Assembly (NCBI GenBank): GCA_964353405.1
Contig: CAYGWJ010000121.1
Span: 4,661-68,660, forward strand
Direction: 5' to 3'
Source of the DNA: JBGLNJ01 sp964353405
Lineage (GTDB): Bacteria > Chloroflexota > Anaerolineae > Fen-1058
DNA length: 64,000 nucleotides
Part shown: piece after piece, positions 51,314 through 59,666 of the stretch
Numbering within the stretch: position 1 is the stretch's first letter
How the letters are laid out: each line of letters begins with the position of its first letter
Notes under the pieces: generated by a model
Told to the model about the DNA's origin: nothing
What the model saw: only the letters and a program-made list of their open reading frames with translations
Database searches by the model: none
Position numbers and translations under genes: made by a program

Positions 51314-52386
51314 ACAAGCCCGCAGCTTTACTTGATTTGAGCTTGGACGAACTGCAGAACCTGTTTCAATCCTGGGGCGAGCCGCCTTATCGCGCCAAAC
51401 AAGTCTGGAGCAGGCTCTACCAAAAGCTGGCCGCGTCCTATGATGAGATGACAGAGCTTTCCAGAGCGCTGCGCGAAAAGCTGGCGCAAGAGACCGTCAT
51501 CGGTCGGCTCACGCCGCGCGCCGAGCAGCGCTCGTCGGACGGGCAGACGCGCAAGCTTCTCTTTGTCCTGCCCGATGGCGCGCAGGTCGAGTCAGTGCTG
51601 ATGAGTTACGAGCGCCGACGCACGACGTGCATCTCCACTCAAGCGGGTTGTGCGATGAACTGCTCGTTTTGCGCCACAGGCCAGGGCGGCTTTCAACGCA
51701 ACCTCACCTCTGGTGAGATCATCGAGCAGGTTCTCTTTTTCGCCCGCGAGCTTGCCATCTCCAATCCCCAATCTCCCATCTCCAATATCGTATTCATGGG
51801 TATGGGCGAGCCGTTCGCCAATTACGATCAGGTCGTGGCCGCCGTCCGCCGACTCAACGACCCGCAAGGGTTCAACTTGGGCGCGCGGCGGATGACCGTG
51901 TCCACCGTGGGACTGGTGCAGGGTATCCGAAAGCTGGCGAGCGAAGACATCCAGATCAACCTGGCCGTGTCGCTCCATGCGGCAACCGACGAGTTGCGCA
52001 ATCAACTGGTGCCCATCAACAAGCGGTACCCACTGAGTGAAATCATGTCCGCCGTGCGCGAGTATATCGAACGGACACATCGTCGCGTGAGTTTTGAGTG
52101 GGCCCTCATCGAAGGAGTGAACGACACGCCGGAACAGGCCCACGCGCTGGCACAACTGATCAAGGGAATGCTGTGTCACGTCAACCTGATTCCGCTCAAC
52201 CCGACGAGCGGCTACCCCGGCGCGGCTTCGACGCGTGAGCGCATCGCGGCGTTTCGTTCCATTCTAGAGTCGGCCAACATTCCCAACACGCTCCGCCTGC
52301 GGCGCGGGATAGATATTCAAGCGGGTTGCGGACAACTTCGGCAAAGGGTCAACTCACCAATGAGAAACGGGTCAGTTAGCAAATGA
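51310..52386 (+). CDS. rlmN: 23S rRNA/tRNA adenine-C2 methyltransferase RlmN
   Basis: A radical SAM methyltransferase of 358 residues that makes 2-methyladenosine in 23S rRNA and tRNA. Visible are LLFVLPDGAQVESVLM, the cluster motif CAMNCSFCATGQGG near residue 118, VFMGMGEPFANYD near 160, the Ser-containing AVSLHAATDELR, and the C-terminal catalytic cysteine in QAGCGQLRQR. Residues near 150-158 (ISNPQSPISN) come from a repetitive stretch at 51757-51786. The ATG overlaps the stop of the previous gene. Confidence 0.93.
   Translation: MNKPAALLDLSLDELQNLFQSWGEPPYRAKQVWSRLYQKLAASYDEMTELSRALREKLAQETVIGRLTPRAEQRSSDGQTRKLLFVLPDGAQVESVLMSYERRRTTCISTQAGCAMNCSFCATGQGGFQRNLTSGEIIEQVLFFARELAISNPQSPISNIVFMGMGEPFANYDQVVAAVRRLNDPQGFNLGARRMTVSTVGLVQGIRKLASEDIQINLAVSLHAATDELRNQLVPINKRYPLSEIMSAVREYIERTHRRVSFEWALIEGVNDTPEQAHALAQLIKGMLCHVNLIPLNPTSGYPGAASTRERIAAFRSILESANIPNTLRLRRGIDIQAGCGQLRQRVNSPMRNGSVSK
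51757..51786 (+). repeat. Repetitive stretch translated inside rlmN
   Basis: Variants of ATCTCCAATC / CCAATCTCCC in tandem encode ISNPQSPISN in a loop between the Fe-S motif and the GEP motif. The sequence is of the intergenic low-complexity type but is in frame. Confidence 0.65.
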
Positions 52387-52405
52387 TCTGGCTCACGTCG
52401 CCTTC

Positions 52406-52453
52406 GAGGTGAAAACGCCCAAAATACGGACGAAAAGAGGCCGATTTCACCTC
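52406..52453 (+). terminator. Inverted repeat downstream of rlmN
   Basis: GAGGTGAAA (52406-52414) and TTTCACCTC (52445-52453) are perfect reverse complements 30 bases apart. The long loop and lack of a T-tract make terminator function uncertain. Confidence 0.4.
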
Positions 52454-52522
52454 TGAGGCCATATGATCTAATGATCTAAAGAGTGGAATGGTATTTCCAT
52501 AACAATACGCTAATTTTATATC

Positions 52523-52553
52523 TTGACAAATGATACTATATTTGGTACTATAT
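52523..52553 (+). promoter_or_regulatory. hicAB promoter with TACTATAT direct repeats
   Basis: -35 TTGACA (52523-52528) and -10 TACTAT (52546-52551), 17-bp spacing. TACTATAT occurs at 52533-52540 and 52546-52553, one in the spacer and one on the -10 box, flanked by ATGATA and TATCAT. This suits autorepression by a HicB-type protein. Confidence 0.6.
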
Positions 52554-52575
52554 ATCATGAAGATGGCAGCATACA

Positions 52576-52830
52576 ATGAGCAAAAAAGAGAAGCTAGTCC
52601 AAAAAATCAGGAACAACCCTAAAATAGTCTCATTTGAGGATTTGGACAGCGTCCTTACTTGGTATGGTTTTGTCAAGCGTTCATCCAGCTCGGGAACCAG
52701 CCATGTTTACTACACATTGGGTGTCTATCAAATATCGGTTCCCTACAGACGCCCGCATGTCAAAGCGACCTATGTCAGACAAGTGTTGGACATCCTTGAC
52801 CAGATTGATGAAGAACAAGAGTTGCTCTAG
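52576..52830 (+). CDS. hicA: HicA-like toxin
   Basis: An 84-residue protein of the HicA type, a small double-stranded-RNA-binding-fold mRNA interferase. The typical order is seen: VLTWYGFVKRSSSSG, the catalytic His in GTSHVYYTL, ISVPYRRPHVK and the terminal helix YVRQVLDILDQI. It is followed 46 bp later by a HicB-like gene. Its AT-rich leader contrasts with the surrounding GC-rich DNA, as often in toxin-antitoxin islands. Confidence 0.8.
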   Translation: MSKKEKLVQKIRNNPKIVSFEDLDSVLTWYGFVKRSSSSGTSHVYYTLGVYQISVPYRRPHVKATYVRQVLDILDQIDEEQELL

Positions 52831-52876
52831 TCTGGTGGACTTGTTCGGCATACGCTGCTCGTAAAGGTGTTTGAAG

Positions 52877-53737
52877 ATGATCGAACGAAAAGATCTCTAT
52901 TATTATCTCTCTTTGCCTTACACGATTCAATTGATTCGGGAAGACGAAGAAACATGGTTTGCCCGTGTGGTCGAATTACCAGGTTGCATGACAGAGGGGG
53001 ATTCGGCACAAGAAGCGGCCGAGATGATTCTCGATGCAATGACAGGCTGGATCGAAATCTCTTTGGAGGATGGGCGCGCCATTCCCGAACCCCGTCCTAC
53101 TGAAGACTACAGCGGCAAATTTCTAGTGCGTCTGCCGCGCTCTTTGCATCGGGAATTGGTGCAGGCGGCTGAACGCGAGAGAGTCAGCCTGAATTCATTT
53201 GTTAACGCGTCTTTGGGACGAGCAGTGGGGCAGCCACCGACTCGCAAGCCAGAGAAAACATCAGTCGGTGATGCCAGGCCGGCATGGCCGCGGTTGAGCG
53301 AGGCGGCGCGCAAAGCGATGTTGGATGCTGGCTGCGAGGTCGAAGCGCAAGAGATCAACGAACAACTCTTTGCAAACTGGGTAGAGCGAAATATTGAAGA
53401 TGTGCAAGCGACTCTGGCGAGTGGGCATTTTCAAGATGCTGCCGCGCGCCTGGAACGACATCTGATCGAGTTACAGACCGCGGGCGAGGCCAGCCCGCTG
53501 ATGGGCGTGTTTTGCCGACTGCTATCCCTATTGCGTACTCAAGTTGAACAAAACGCGCAGTTGCGCATCAGTTTGGTGAACCAGGTTCTGAATCAAGATC
53601 AAATCATGGCGCGTGCTTATGCCCAGGTATCAACCACCTTGCCGGTGCAAGAGCCAAGAGAAGTAACATACTCGGCTTTTGGACACGAGTGGGCACAATC
53701 CATGGAAGACTCGCTCAAGAAATGGGGAGCGCGATAA
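52877..53737 (+). CDS. hicB: Extended HicB-like antitoxin
   Basis: A 286-residue protein. Residues 1-70 are a HicB domain (degraded RNase H fold: WFARVVELPGCMTEGDSAQEA). Residues about 80-120 are a ribbon-helix-helix DNA-binding unit (KFLVRLPRSLHRELVQAA, SLNSFVNASLGRAVG). The remaining 165 residues (mostly helical, no family I recognise) are extra; ordinary HicB proteins are about 110-150 residues. The ATG at 52877 lies nine bases after AAAGG. Its stop overlaps the start of the TPR gene (TAATG). Confidence 0.8.
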   Translation: MIERKDLYYYLSLPYTIQLIREDEETWFARVVELPGCMTEGDSAQEAAEMILDAMTGWIEISLEDGRAIPEPRPTEDYSGKFLVRLPRSLHRELVQAAERERVSLNSFVNASLGRAVGQPPTRKPEKTSVGDARPAWPRLSEAARKAMLDAGCEVEAQEINEQLFANWVERNIEDVQATLASGHFQDAAARLERHLIELQTAGEASPLMGVFCRLLSLLRTQVEQNAQLRISLVNQVLNQDQIMARAYAQVSTTLPVQEPREVTYSAFGHEWAQSMEDSLKKWGAR

Positions 53738-55272
53738 TGGCCGATACACCCATTCCAGTTTCGGAAAGCTTGAAGCGCGTCAATGCGGCCCTCGCGTTGC
53801 GCGAGATTCCGGATTATCCTGCGGCGTTGGCGCAACTGGCGCTTTCGCTTCAGGCTGATCCCCGCAATGCCGTGGCGCAGTTGCTTTTGGGTCTGACCTA
53901 TCAGGATTTGGGTCATCCCCAACTGGCTCAGGCCTGTTTTGCCCAGGCGCTTGAGCTAGAGCCTGACTCGGCTCAAATCCGGCAAGCGTATGGCCTGTTC
54001 CTAATTCGCCATGCAGAATACCAGGAGGCGATGGCGTTAACCACTTTCCTCTTTGAGCATGACAAGCACGAATCGGCACTGATACAGAGATTCGCCTCCG
54101 CGTTTTGGGAGGCCGATCAAGTGGATGATGCTATTGATCTCTTGTGGCAAGGTCGTGAACAATGGCCGCAAGATGCCGAAATCGCCAGGCGTCTCGCGCA
54201 CTTTTTGGCAGAAGTTGAAAAAGTTGACGAAGCAATTGCAGTCTTGGAAAACATTGCGGAATTATCGCCCAATGTTGATGGCTTGTTTGACTTGGCTTCC
54301 CTGTATGCGCAGAAAAAAGATTATGCCTCGGCCGTCAAGCCACTCCGGCGGGCAGGGCAACTAGAACCAAACAATGTGCGACCTTGGTTGGAATTATCTG
54401 AGTGCTATTTCAATCTGGATGATTATGAGCAAGCGATTGCTGCAGCCGATCAAGCACTTCAGCGTGATCCCAACAACTTTGCTGGCTGGATGAGCAAGTG
54501 GGGAATACTAGCCTCGCTGTCCCAAGCTGATAAGAGTTACCTTGCGAGTCTGGATGAATCGCTAGAGAATGGAATCCACGCTCTAATGTCTGTTGCTGAC
54601 AGGCAAAAAGCATTGTATCGGTACAGTCTGTATCGCTGGCTTGATTTTCGTGATCGCAATGTCAACAGTTCTGCCGCTGATTTGGCTGCCGGAGCATGGA
54701 TGACGCGACACTTTAAAGATTTTGACAATTTGGGGTTCTTTCCAACTTGTGAAGAGAACTGGCAACGGGCGAAAGACCTGCTCACATTGGTCAAGCAACA
54801 TGGATTAGGCGATCCGGCAATTGCCGACGCCAATTTGGGGTACATCTATCTCCGCCAGCAAGAGTATGAACTGGCCCTGGAAGCATTGCGCGCTGCAATC
54901 CAGGAGGCTCACCAGGACTCGATGGCGCTCCTCCATGAAGCCGCGTGGATCAATGGCGATTTTTCAAGGACTAAAGTCGAGCGGTTTCCACATCGCTTGA
55001 CACCAATTCGGCTAGTTGCGCTGTCGAATCTGGCAACGGCCTACTGGCTCAGTGGTAAGCCTGAAGCGGCGTTTGAGACGATTCAAGAAGCGATTTCAAG
55101 TGTGCCCCAAGATAACATCGGTTATCGTGTTTCCGGTTGCTTGCGCCTAGCGCAGGGCGAGGTCGAACTAGCCCGCTCAGAGTGGGAAAAGGCATTCAAC
55201 TTGGCTGAAGACGAACAAGAGGCCGCACTGATTGAAGGCTGGTTAGCCACCTTGCCGCCTGTCCAGAAATAA
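53737..55272 (+). CDS. TPR-repeat protein
   Basis: A 511-residue cytoplasmic protein made of tetratricopeptide repeats, clearest at residues 25-100 (AVAQLLLGLTYQDLGHPQLA), 165-260 and 370-395 (NLGYIYLRQQEYELALEALR). No enzymatic or membrane segment is seen. The start codon overlaps the extended HicB stop, so the two are co-translated, and the pair may interact. The partner and role are unknown. Confidence 0.8.
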   Translation: MADTPIPVSESLKRVNAALALREIPDYPAALAQLALSLQADPRNAVAQLLLGLTYQDLGHPQLAQACFAQALELEPDSAQIRQAYGLFLIRHAEYQEAMALTTFLFEHDKHESALIQRFASAFWEADQVDDAIDLLWQGREQWPQDAEIARRLAHFLAEVEKVDEAIAVLENIAELSPNVDGLFDLASLYAQKKDYASAVKPLRRAGQLEPNNVRPWLELSECYFNLDDYEQAIAAADQALQRDPNNFAGWMSKWGILASLSQADKSYLASLDESLENGIHALMSVADRQKALYRYSLYRWLDFRDRNVNSSAADLAAGAWMTRHFKDFDNLGFFPTCEENWQRAKDLLTLVKQHGLGDPAIADANLGYIYLRQQEYELALEALRAAIQEAHQDSMALLHEAAWINGDFSRTKVERFPHRLTPIRLVALSNLATAYWLSGKPEAAFETIQEAISSVPQDNIGYRVSGCLRLAQGEVELARSEWEKAFNLAEDEQEAALIEGWLATLPPVQK

Positions 55273-55287
55273 GAACAAGCTGAACTT

Positions 55288-55321
55288 GCGCCGTTTTTGT
55301 GTATGTAGTAACGGCGCTTTT
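55288..55321 (+). terminator. Terminator of the hicAB-TPR operon
   Basis: GCGCCGTT (55288-55295) pairs with AACGGCGC (55310-55317), then TTTTGTTTG. Confidence 0.8.
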
Positions 55322-55431
55322 GTTTGTGGGAGAACGGTTGTACTTCACCGAATACCTGCACGAGTCTCCTAATCACAGAGTAACTGATTGACTGATTGCT
55401 GATACCAGTGTATTATCTAGCCGGTCAGAAC

Positions 55432-55465
55432 AAAAAAGCGCCAGCCCTCGGTCAAGAGCTGGCGC
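55432..55465 (-). terminator. Terminator of rpmB
   Basis: On the minus strand GCGCCAGC (55458-55465) pairs with GCTGGCGC (55438-55445), then TTTTTTG. Confidence 0.9.
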
Positions 55466-55483
55466 GCGGACGCAAAAACCGGA

Positions 55484-55669
55484 TTATTTACTGACTTTGG
55501 TCAGCGTCTTGAGGCAAGACGTGCAAACGTAAACCTGGCGCGGCTGGCCCTCAACGTAGAGGGTGTGCTTTTGGATATTCGGCTTGAACATCCGATTGGT
55601 CGCGCGTTTGGAATGGCTCACGTTATGCCCAAAAGAGGGGCCTTTGCCGCAAATTTCACACTTGGCCAT
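55484..55669 (-). CDS. rpmB: 50S ribosomal protein L28 (zinc-binding form)
   Basis: A 61-residue ribosomal protein. It begins [20 protein letters not shown], and has the family block [17 protein letters not shown] and a second CXXC in [11 protein letters not shown], so it is the zinc-ribbon (C+) form. AAGGAAGG precedes the ATG. It is transcribed alone between its own promoter and terminator. Confidence 0.96.
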   Translation of the reverse strand: MAKCEICGKGPSFGHNVSHSKRATNRMFKPNIQKHTLYVEGQPRQVYVCTSCLKTLTKVSK

Positions 55670-55707
55670 TGCTGTTCACCTTCCTTTGATTTCATTAGAG
55701 CGGCAAG

Positions 55708-55736
55708 ATGATACCACGAGAGCCGATTTGATGCAA
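55708..55736 (-). promoter_or_regulatory. rpmB promoter
   Basis: Minus strand -35 TTGCAT (55731-55736) and -10 TATCAT (55708-55713), 17-bp spacing. Confidence 0.6.
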
Positions 55737-55752
55737 ACCGTACGAGGTTCCC

Positions 55753-56109
55753 ATGTCTGAAGAAACCCAACTGGGCAAAATCGAAATCTCGCCCACGGCG
55801 ATTGCCACACTCGCCGCGCAGGCTGTCCTGCAATCCTACGGCGTGGTGGGCATGGCGCCCAAGCATCTAGGCGACGAACTGATGACGGCGCTGGGCGACG
55901 CGGCCCATCGCGGAGTACAGGTTCGAGTGGATGGCGACCATATTCAGATTGACCTGTACGTCGTCGTCGAGTACGGCACGCGCATCTCGTCGGTGGCCCA
56001 CAGCATCATGAACGTCGTCAGGTACAACGTCGAGCGGGCGCTGGGAGTGCAAGTCGCGCAAGTGAACGTCCACGTGCAAGGTTTGCGCGTGAGCAATCCC
56101 GATGTTTAG
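55753..56109 (+). CDS. Asp23/Gls24 family protein
   Basis: A 118-residue protein of the Asp23 family, often linked to cell envelope stress in Gram-positive bacteria. It has the N-terminal GKIEISPTAIATLAAQAVLQ, GVVGMAP, and the C-terminal VERALGVQVAQVNVHVQGLR. It precedes fakA by 8 bp, the usual gene order in Firmicutes and Chloroflexota. Confidence 0.92.
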   Translation: MSEETQLGKIEISPTAIATLAAQAVLQSYGVVGMAPKHLGDELMTALGDAAHRGVQVRVDGDHIQIDLYVVVEYGTRISSVAHSIMNVVRYNVERALGVQVAQVNVHVQGLRVSNPDV

Positions 56110-56117
56110 GAGACCTG

Positions 56118-57827
56118 GTGACTGACACACAAGTACGCGACCCATCCTTGAGCACGCCCGGCCCGGGCCGGCTGCTGACCGTCAACGGCCAGGGGTTGAA
56201 GGAACTGGTTAAAGCCAGCCTGGCCTGGCTCAAGAGCAACCAACAAGCCATAAACGCCCTCAACGTGTTCCCCGTGCCCGACGGCGATACGGGCACCAAC
56301 ATGCTGCTGACGATGGAATCGGCTTGGGCCGAAGTAAATAGGACGCCGACCGACCGTGTGGGTCAGGTGGCGCATGCCCTCGCTCACGGCTCGCTGATGG
56401 GCGCGCGCGGCAATTCGGGAGTGATTCTTTCGCAGCTCTGGCGCGGATTCGCCCGCAGCCTCGACGACAAGGAAATCCTCACCGCCGCCGACCTGGCACC
56501 AGCGCTGCTGGAAGGCTCGCAGACAGCTTACAAAGGCGTCATCAAACCGGTGGAAGGCACCATTCTCACTGTTGCGCGTGAAGTAGCCGAAGTGTGCGCC
56601 GAGGCCACGCGCGACGGCCCTGACCGCGACGACCTGGCGATCATCCTGGAACACATGGTGGTGCGCGGGCGCGAGTCAGTGGCGCGCACGCCCACTCTAC
56701 TCCCCGTCCTCAAACAAGCCGGGGTCGTGGACAGCGGCGGGCAAGGCTACCTCGTCATCCTCGAAGGGATGCTACGTTACCTGTGCGGCGAGTCGGTGAC
56801 GGTCGAAGCGATTGTCACCGCTGCGCCAGTCGCCGAGGTCAGCGAAGCCGAGATTGACTCGGGCGATGTGGCACTCGGTTACGCCTATGACGTGCAGTGC
56901 CTCGTCGTGGGCGAGAACCTGGACGTGGACCGGATGCGGGCTGACATCAGCGCGATGGGACGCTCGGCCCTTATCGTGGGTGACGCCCAGACAGTGAAGG
57001 TGCATGTCCACGTGCCGGACTATATGGCCGTGTTCAGCTATGTTCATCAATGGGGCCGCGTGCGCGAGGCTTCGACCGAAGACATGGCCGCGCAGTATCA
57101 GGAATACGTTGCGACCCGGTCGCAGCGCGACGCGAACGCAGAGCGCATCTTTCACATCCAGCCCGATCAGGTCGCTACGGTGGCCGTGGCGCCCGGCGAA
57201 GGATTGGCGCGCGTGTTCGCAAGTCTGGGCGTCGGCGCAATTGTCCCTGGCGGGCAGACGATGAACCCCAGCACGGAACAGTTCTTGAGGGTCATCGAGC
57301 AATTGCCCACCGACAAGGTTTTGATTCTGCCGAACAACGGCAATGTGGTGTTGGCCGCCCAACAGGCAGCCGAACTCGCAACAGCCGGCAAGCATGTCGT
57401 CGTCTTGCCGACCAAGACCGTGCCACAGGGCATTGCCGCGCAGTTGGCTTTTAACGCGCAAGCCACACTGGAAGCTAACGCAGCGACTATGGAACATGCA
57501 GCACGTCACATCCAGACCGGCGAAGTCACGACCGCCACGCGCGATGTGGAAATGAACGGCGTCCAGGTAAAGCAGGGCCGTTTCATCGGGTTGCTGAACG
57601 ACGTGCTGTCAGCCTCCGGCGACACAGTCCAAGACGTCGTGTGGGCACTGCTCGAACAGATGGGGACAGCCGATCGCGAAATTGTCACGCTATACTATGG
57701 CAACGGCGTTCAGCGTGCCGAGGCCGAGTCGCTGGCCCAGGCCATCCGGGAGCGGTATTCCTCGCAGGAAATTGAAGTCGTTGAAGGTGGGCAACCGCAT
57801 TACTATTACATTTTGAGTGCAGAATAG
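56118..57827 (+). CDS. fakA: Fatty acid kinase ATP-binding subunit FakA (DAK2 protein)
   Basis: A 569-residue kinase that phosphorylates fatty acids held by FakB/DegV proteins. The N-terminal DhaL/DAK2 domain shows ALNVFPVPDGDTGTNMLLTM near residue 50 and LMGARGNSGVILSQLWRG near 95. A middle domain and the C-terminal EDD-like domain (KVLILPNNGNVVLAAQ, PTKTVPQGIAA) follow. The start is GTG at 56118-56120 with AGGAG upstream. Two DegV genes follow, supplying the lipid-binding partners. Confidence 0.92.
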   Translation: MTDTQVRDPSLSTPGPGRLLTVNGQGLKELVKASLAWLKSNQQAINALNVFPVPDGDTGTNMLLTMESAWAEVNRTPTDRVGQVAHALAHGSLMGARGNSGVILSQLWRGFARSLDDKEILTAADLAPALLEGSQTAYKGVIKPVEGTILTVAREVAEVCAEATRDGPDRDDLAIILEHMVVRGRESVARTPTLLPVLKQAGVVDSGGQGYLVILEGMLRYLCGESVTVEAIVTAAPVAEVSEAEIDSGDVALGYAYDVQCLVVGENLDVDRMRADISAMGRSALIVGDAQTVKVHVHVPDYMAVFSYVHQWGRVREASTEDMAAQYQEYVATRSQRDANAERIFHIQPDQVATVAVAPGEGLARVFASLGVGAIVPGGQTMNPSTEQFLRVIEQLPTDKVLILPNNGNVVLAAQQAAELATAGKHVVVLPTKTVPQGIAAQLAFNAQATLEANAATMEHAARHIQTGEVTTATRDVEMNGVQVKQGRFIGLLNDVLSASGDTVQDVVWALLEQMGTADREIVTLYYGNGVQRAEAESLAQAIRERYSSQEIEVVEGGQPHYYYILSAE

Positions 57828-57889
57828 CAAATCGCATAGCGCCTGATGAAACACGCATGCAAAGCGCGCAACACACTTGAGGGAAACTT

Positions 57890-58768
57890 ATGTCCAAAGT
57901 CCGTGTCGTCACTGATAGCACAGCGCATTTTGACGATCCAACCACACCGCAAAGGCTCGGCGTCACCGTCGTGCCGCTCGCCATCCAGTTCGGGCGGCAA
58001 TACTATCGGGAAGGGATTGACCTGACACCTGACGAGTTCTTTGGTCGAATGGCGACCAGCTCTCAGCCACCCACGCTTCATGCGCCCGCCGCCGACGATT
58101 TTCGAGCGGTGTATGGCAACGTCCTGAAAAGCACCGACCAGATCCTTTCGCTGCACATTTCGAGCAAGCTCAGCCAGACGTGCGCACGCGCCAGAATCGC
58201 TGCCGAAGATTACCTGGGCCGCTGCCAGATTGTCATCCTCGATTCGTGGACGACGTCGGTCGGGCTGGGCTTTTTGGTGGAAGCCGCCGCGCAAGCCGCC
58301 AGCGAGGGCAAATCGCTGGGCGACATTGTCCGCATCGTGCGCGGGATGGTGCCGCACATCTATGCCGTGTTCTTTGTGGACACGCTCGATTACCTGGAGC
58401 ACAGCGGATTGATCGGCAAGTCGCAATCCATCCTCGGCACCATGCTGGGCATCAAGCCATTTCTCGCCATCGAGGAAGGCGAGATCATCCCCATCGAAAA
58501 AGTCCGCACTCGCGACAAGGCGATTGACAAGCTCACCGAGTTCGCGTCCGAGTTTTCCAGTATCGCCCGCGGCGTGATTCTGCAAAGCGGCACGCAAGAC
58601 ACGCCTACCGAAGACACGCAGCTTTTGCTGGAGGAGTTGGAGCTTGCCTGCCCCGGCCTGCACTTTCCGGTGATGCGCTACGGCCCGGCGCTGGCCTGTC
58701 AGTTGGGGCCGGACAGCGTGGGCATTTTTGTCTACGAAGGTCTGCCAGCCGGGGAGCTAGTCTTCTAG
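57890..58768 (+). CDS. DegV family fatty-acid-binding protein (FakB-like) 1
   Basis: A 292-residue DegV protein that would present a fatty acid to FakA. It has RVVTDSTAHFDD near the N-terminus, the ligand-contacting ILSLHISSKLSQT near residue 85, DSWTTSVGLGFLVEAA near 115, and ILGTMLGIKPFLAIEEGEII plus RTRDKAI near 190-205. A second DegV gene follows 67 bp later, suggesting partners with different fatty-acid preference. Confidence 0.92.
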   Translation: MSKVRVVTDSTAHFDDPTTPQRLGVTVVPLAIQFGRQYYREGIDLTPDEFFGRMATSSQPPTLHAPAADDFRAVYGNVLKSTDQILSLHISSKLSQTCARARIAAEDYLGRCQIVILDSWTTSVGLGFLVEAAAQAASEGKSLGDIVRIVRGMVPHIYAVFFVDTLDYLEHSGLIGKSQSILGTMLGIKPFLAIEEGEIIPIEKVRTRDKAIDKLTEFASEFSSIARGVILQSGTQDTPTEDTQLLLEELELACPGLHFPVMRYGPALACQLGPDSVGIFVYEGLPAGELVF

Positions 58769-58835
58769 TCTCGTGGTTGAATGGCCGAACAGTTCCCTGG
58801 TCGAACTACCTGACTACCTGACAAGTAGATAGATT

Positions 58836-59666
58836 ATGGTCAAAATTGTCACCGACAGCACCGCTGACGTCCCACGCGACCTGGCTGCCGACATTATGGT
58901 GGTGCCGTGCTTTATCCAGTTCGGCACGACCAGCTTTCTCGACGGCGTGGACATCACGCGCGAGCAGTTCTATGCCCGGCTGGCGGTCAGCGAAGGGCTA
59001 CCCAGGACGGCGTCGCCCAGCGCGGGCATGTTTGAGCAAGTGTATGGCAGCGTAGCGGGTGACCGCGACGAAGTAATCTCGCTGCACGTGGCCTCAGCGC
59101 TTTCGGGCGTGTGCAACGCTGCACGCGTGGGCGCGCAGGCAGTGGACGCGGAGCGCATTACCATCTTTGACTCGGAAAGCGTCACGATGGGACTCGGCTG
59201 GCTGTGCTTGGCCGCTGCCCGATTTGCGCGAGTGGGCATGAGCCGTGCGCAGATCATCGCGCTGCTTGACCAGATGAAGACTCGGGTGCATGTGCTCGCC
59301 GCTCCAGACACACTGGAATTCTTGCGGCGCAGTGGGCGAGTCGGCTGGGCGAGTGCGATGGTGGGGCAGCTCTTGCACATCAAGCCCGTGGTTGGCCTAA
59401 CCCGGGGCATCGTCCGCTCCATTGACCGTGTGCGCACCCGCAGCCACTCGATGCGGCGACTCGTCGAGCTGGCGACCGAGCTGGGCAAGCTCGAATCGCT
59501 GGCGGTGTTACACACCACGGCGCAGGAAGCTGCCGCAGAACTGGCGCGCCAGGTGGCTCACCTGGCCCCGCAACCGATTCCGGTGGTCGAAGTGACGCCC
59601 GTCATTGGGACGCACGTCGGGCCAAACGGCCTGGGGCTGGCGGCTGTCGTCGCGCCGGGAAAGTAG
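58836..59666 (+). CDS. DegV family fatty-acid-binding protein (FakB-like) 2
   Basis: A 276-residue paralogue of the preceding protein, with KIVTDSTADVPRDLA, SLHVASALSGVCNAA, DSESVTMGLGWLCLAA and LLHIKPVVGLTRGIVRSIDR. The ATG at 58836 has no strong ribosome site. Its TAG stop directly abuts the recG start codon. Confidence 0.92.
   Translation: MVKIVTDSTADVPRDLAADIMVVPCFIQFGTTSFLDGVDITREQFYARLAVSEGLPRTASPSAGMFEQVYGSVAGDRDEVISLHVASALSGVCNAARVGAQAVDAERITIFDSESVTMGLGWLCLAAARFARVGMSRAQIIALLDQMKTRVHVLAAPDTLEFLRRSGRVGWASAMVGQLLHIKPVVGLTRGIVRSIDRVRTRSHSMRRLVELATELGKLESLAVLHTTAQEAAAELARQVAHLAPQPIPVVEVTPVIGTHVGPNGLGLAAVVAPGK

Noticed and set aside
55375..55430. tRNA or small RNA between the hicAB-TPR operon and rpmB
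   Set aside because: No cloverleaf or T-loop motif; only short TGATTGACTGATTGCTGAT-like repetition.
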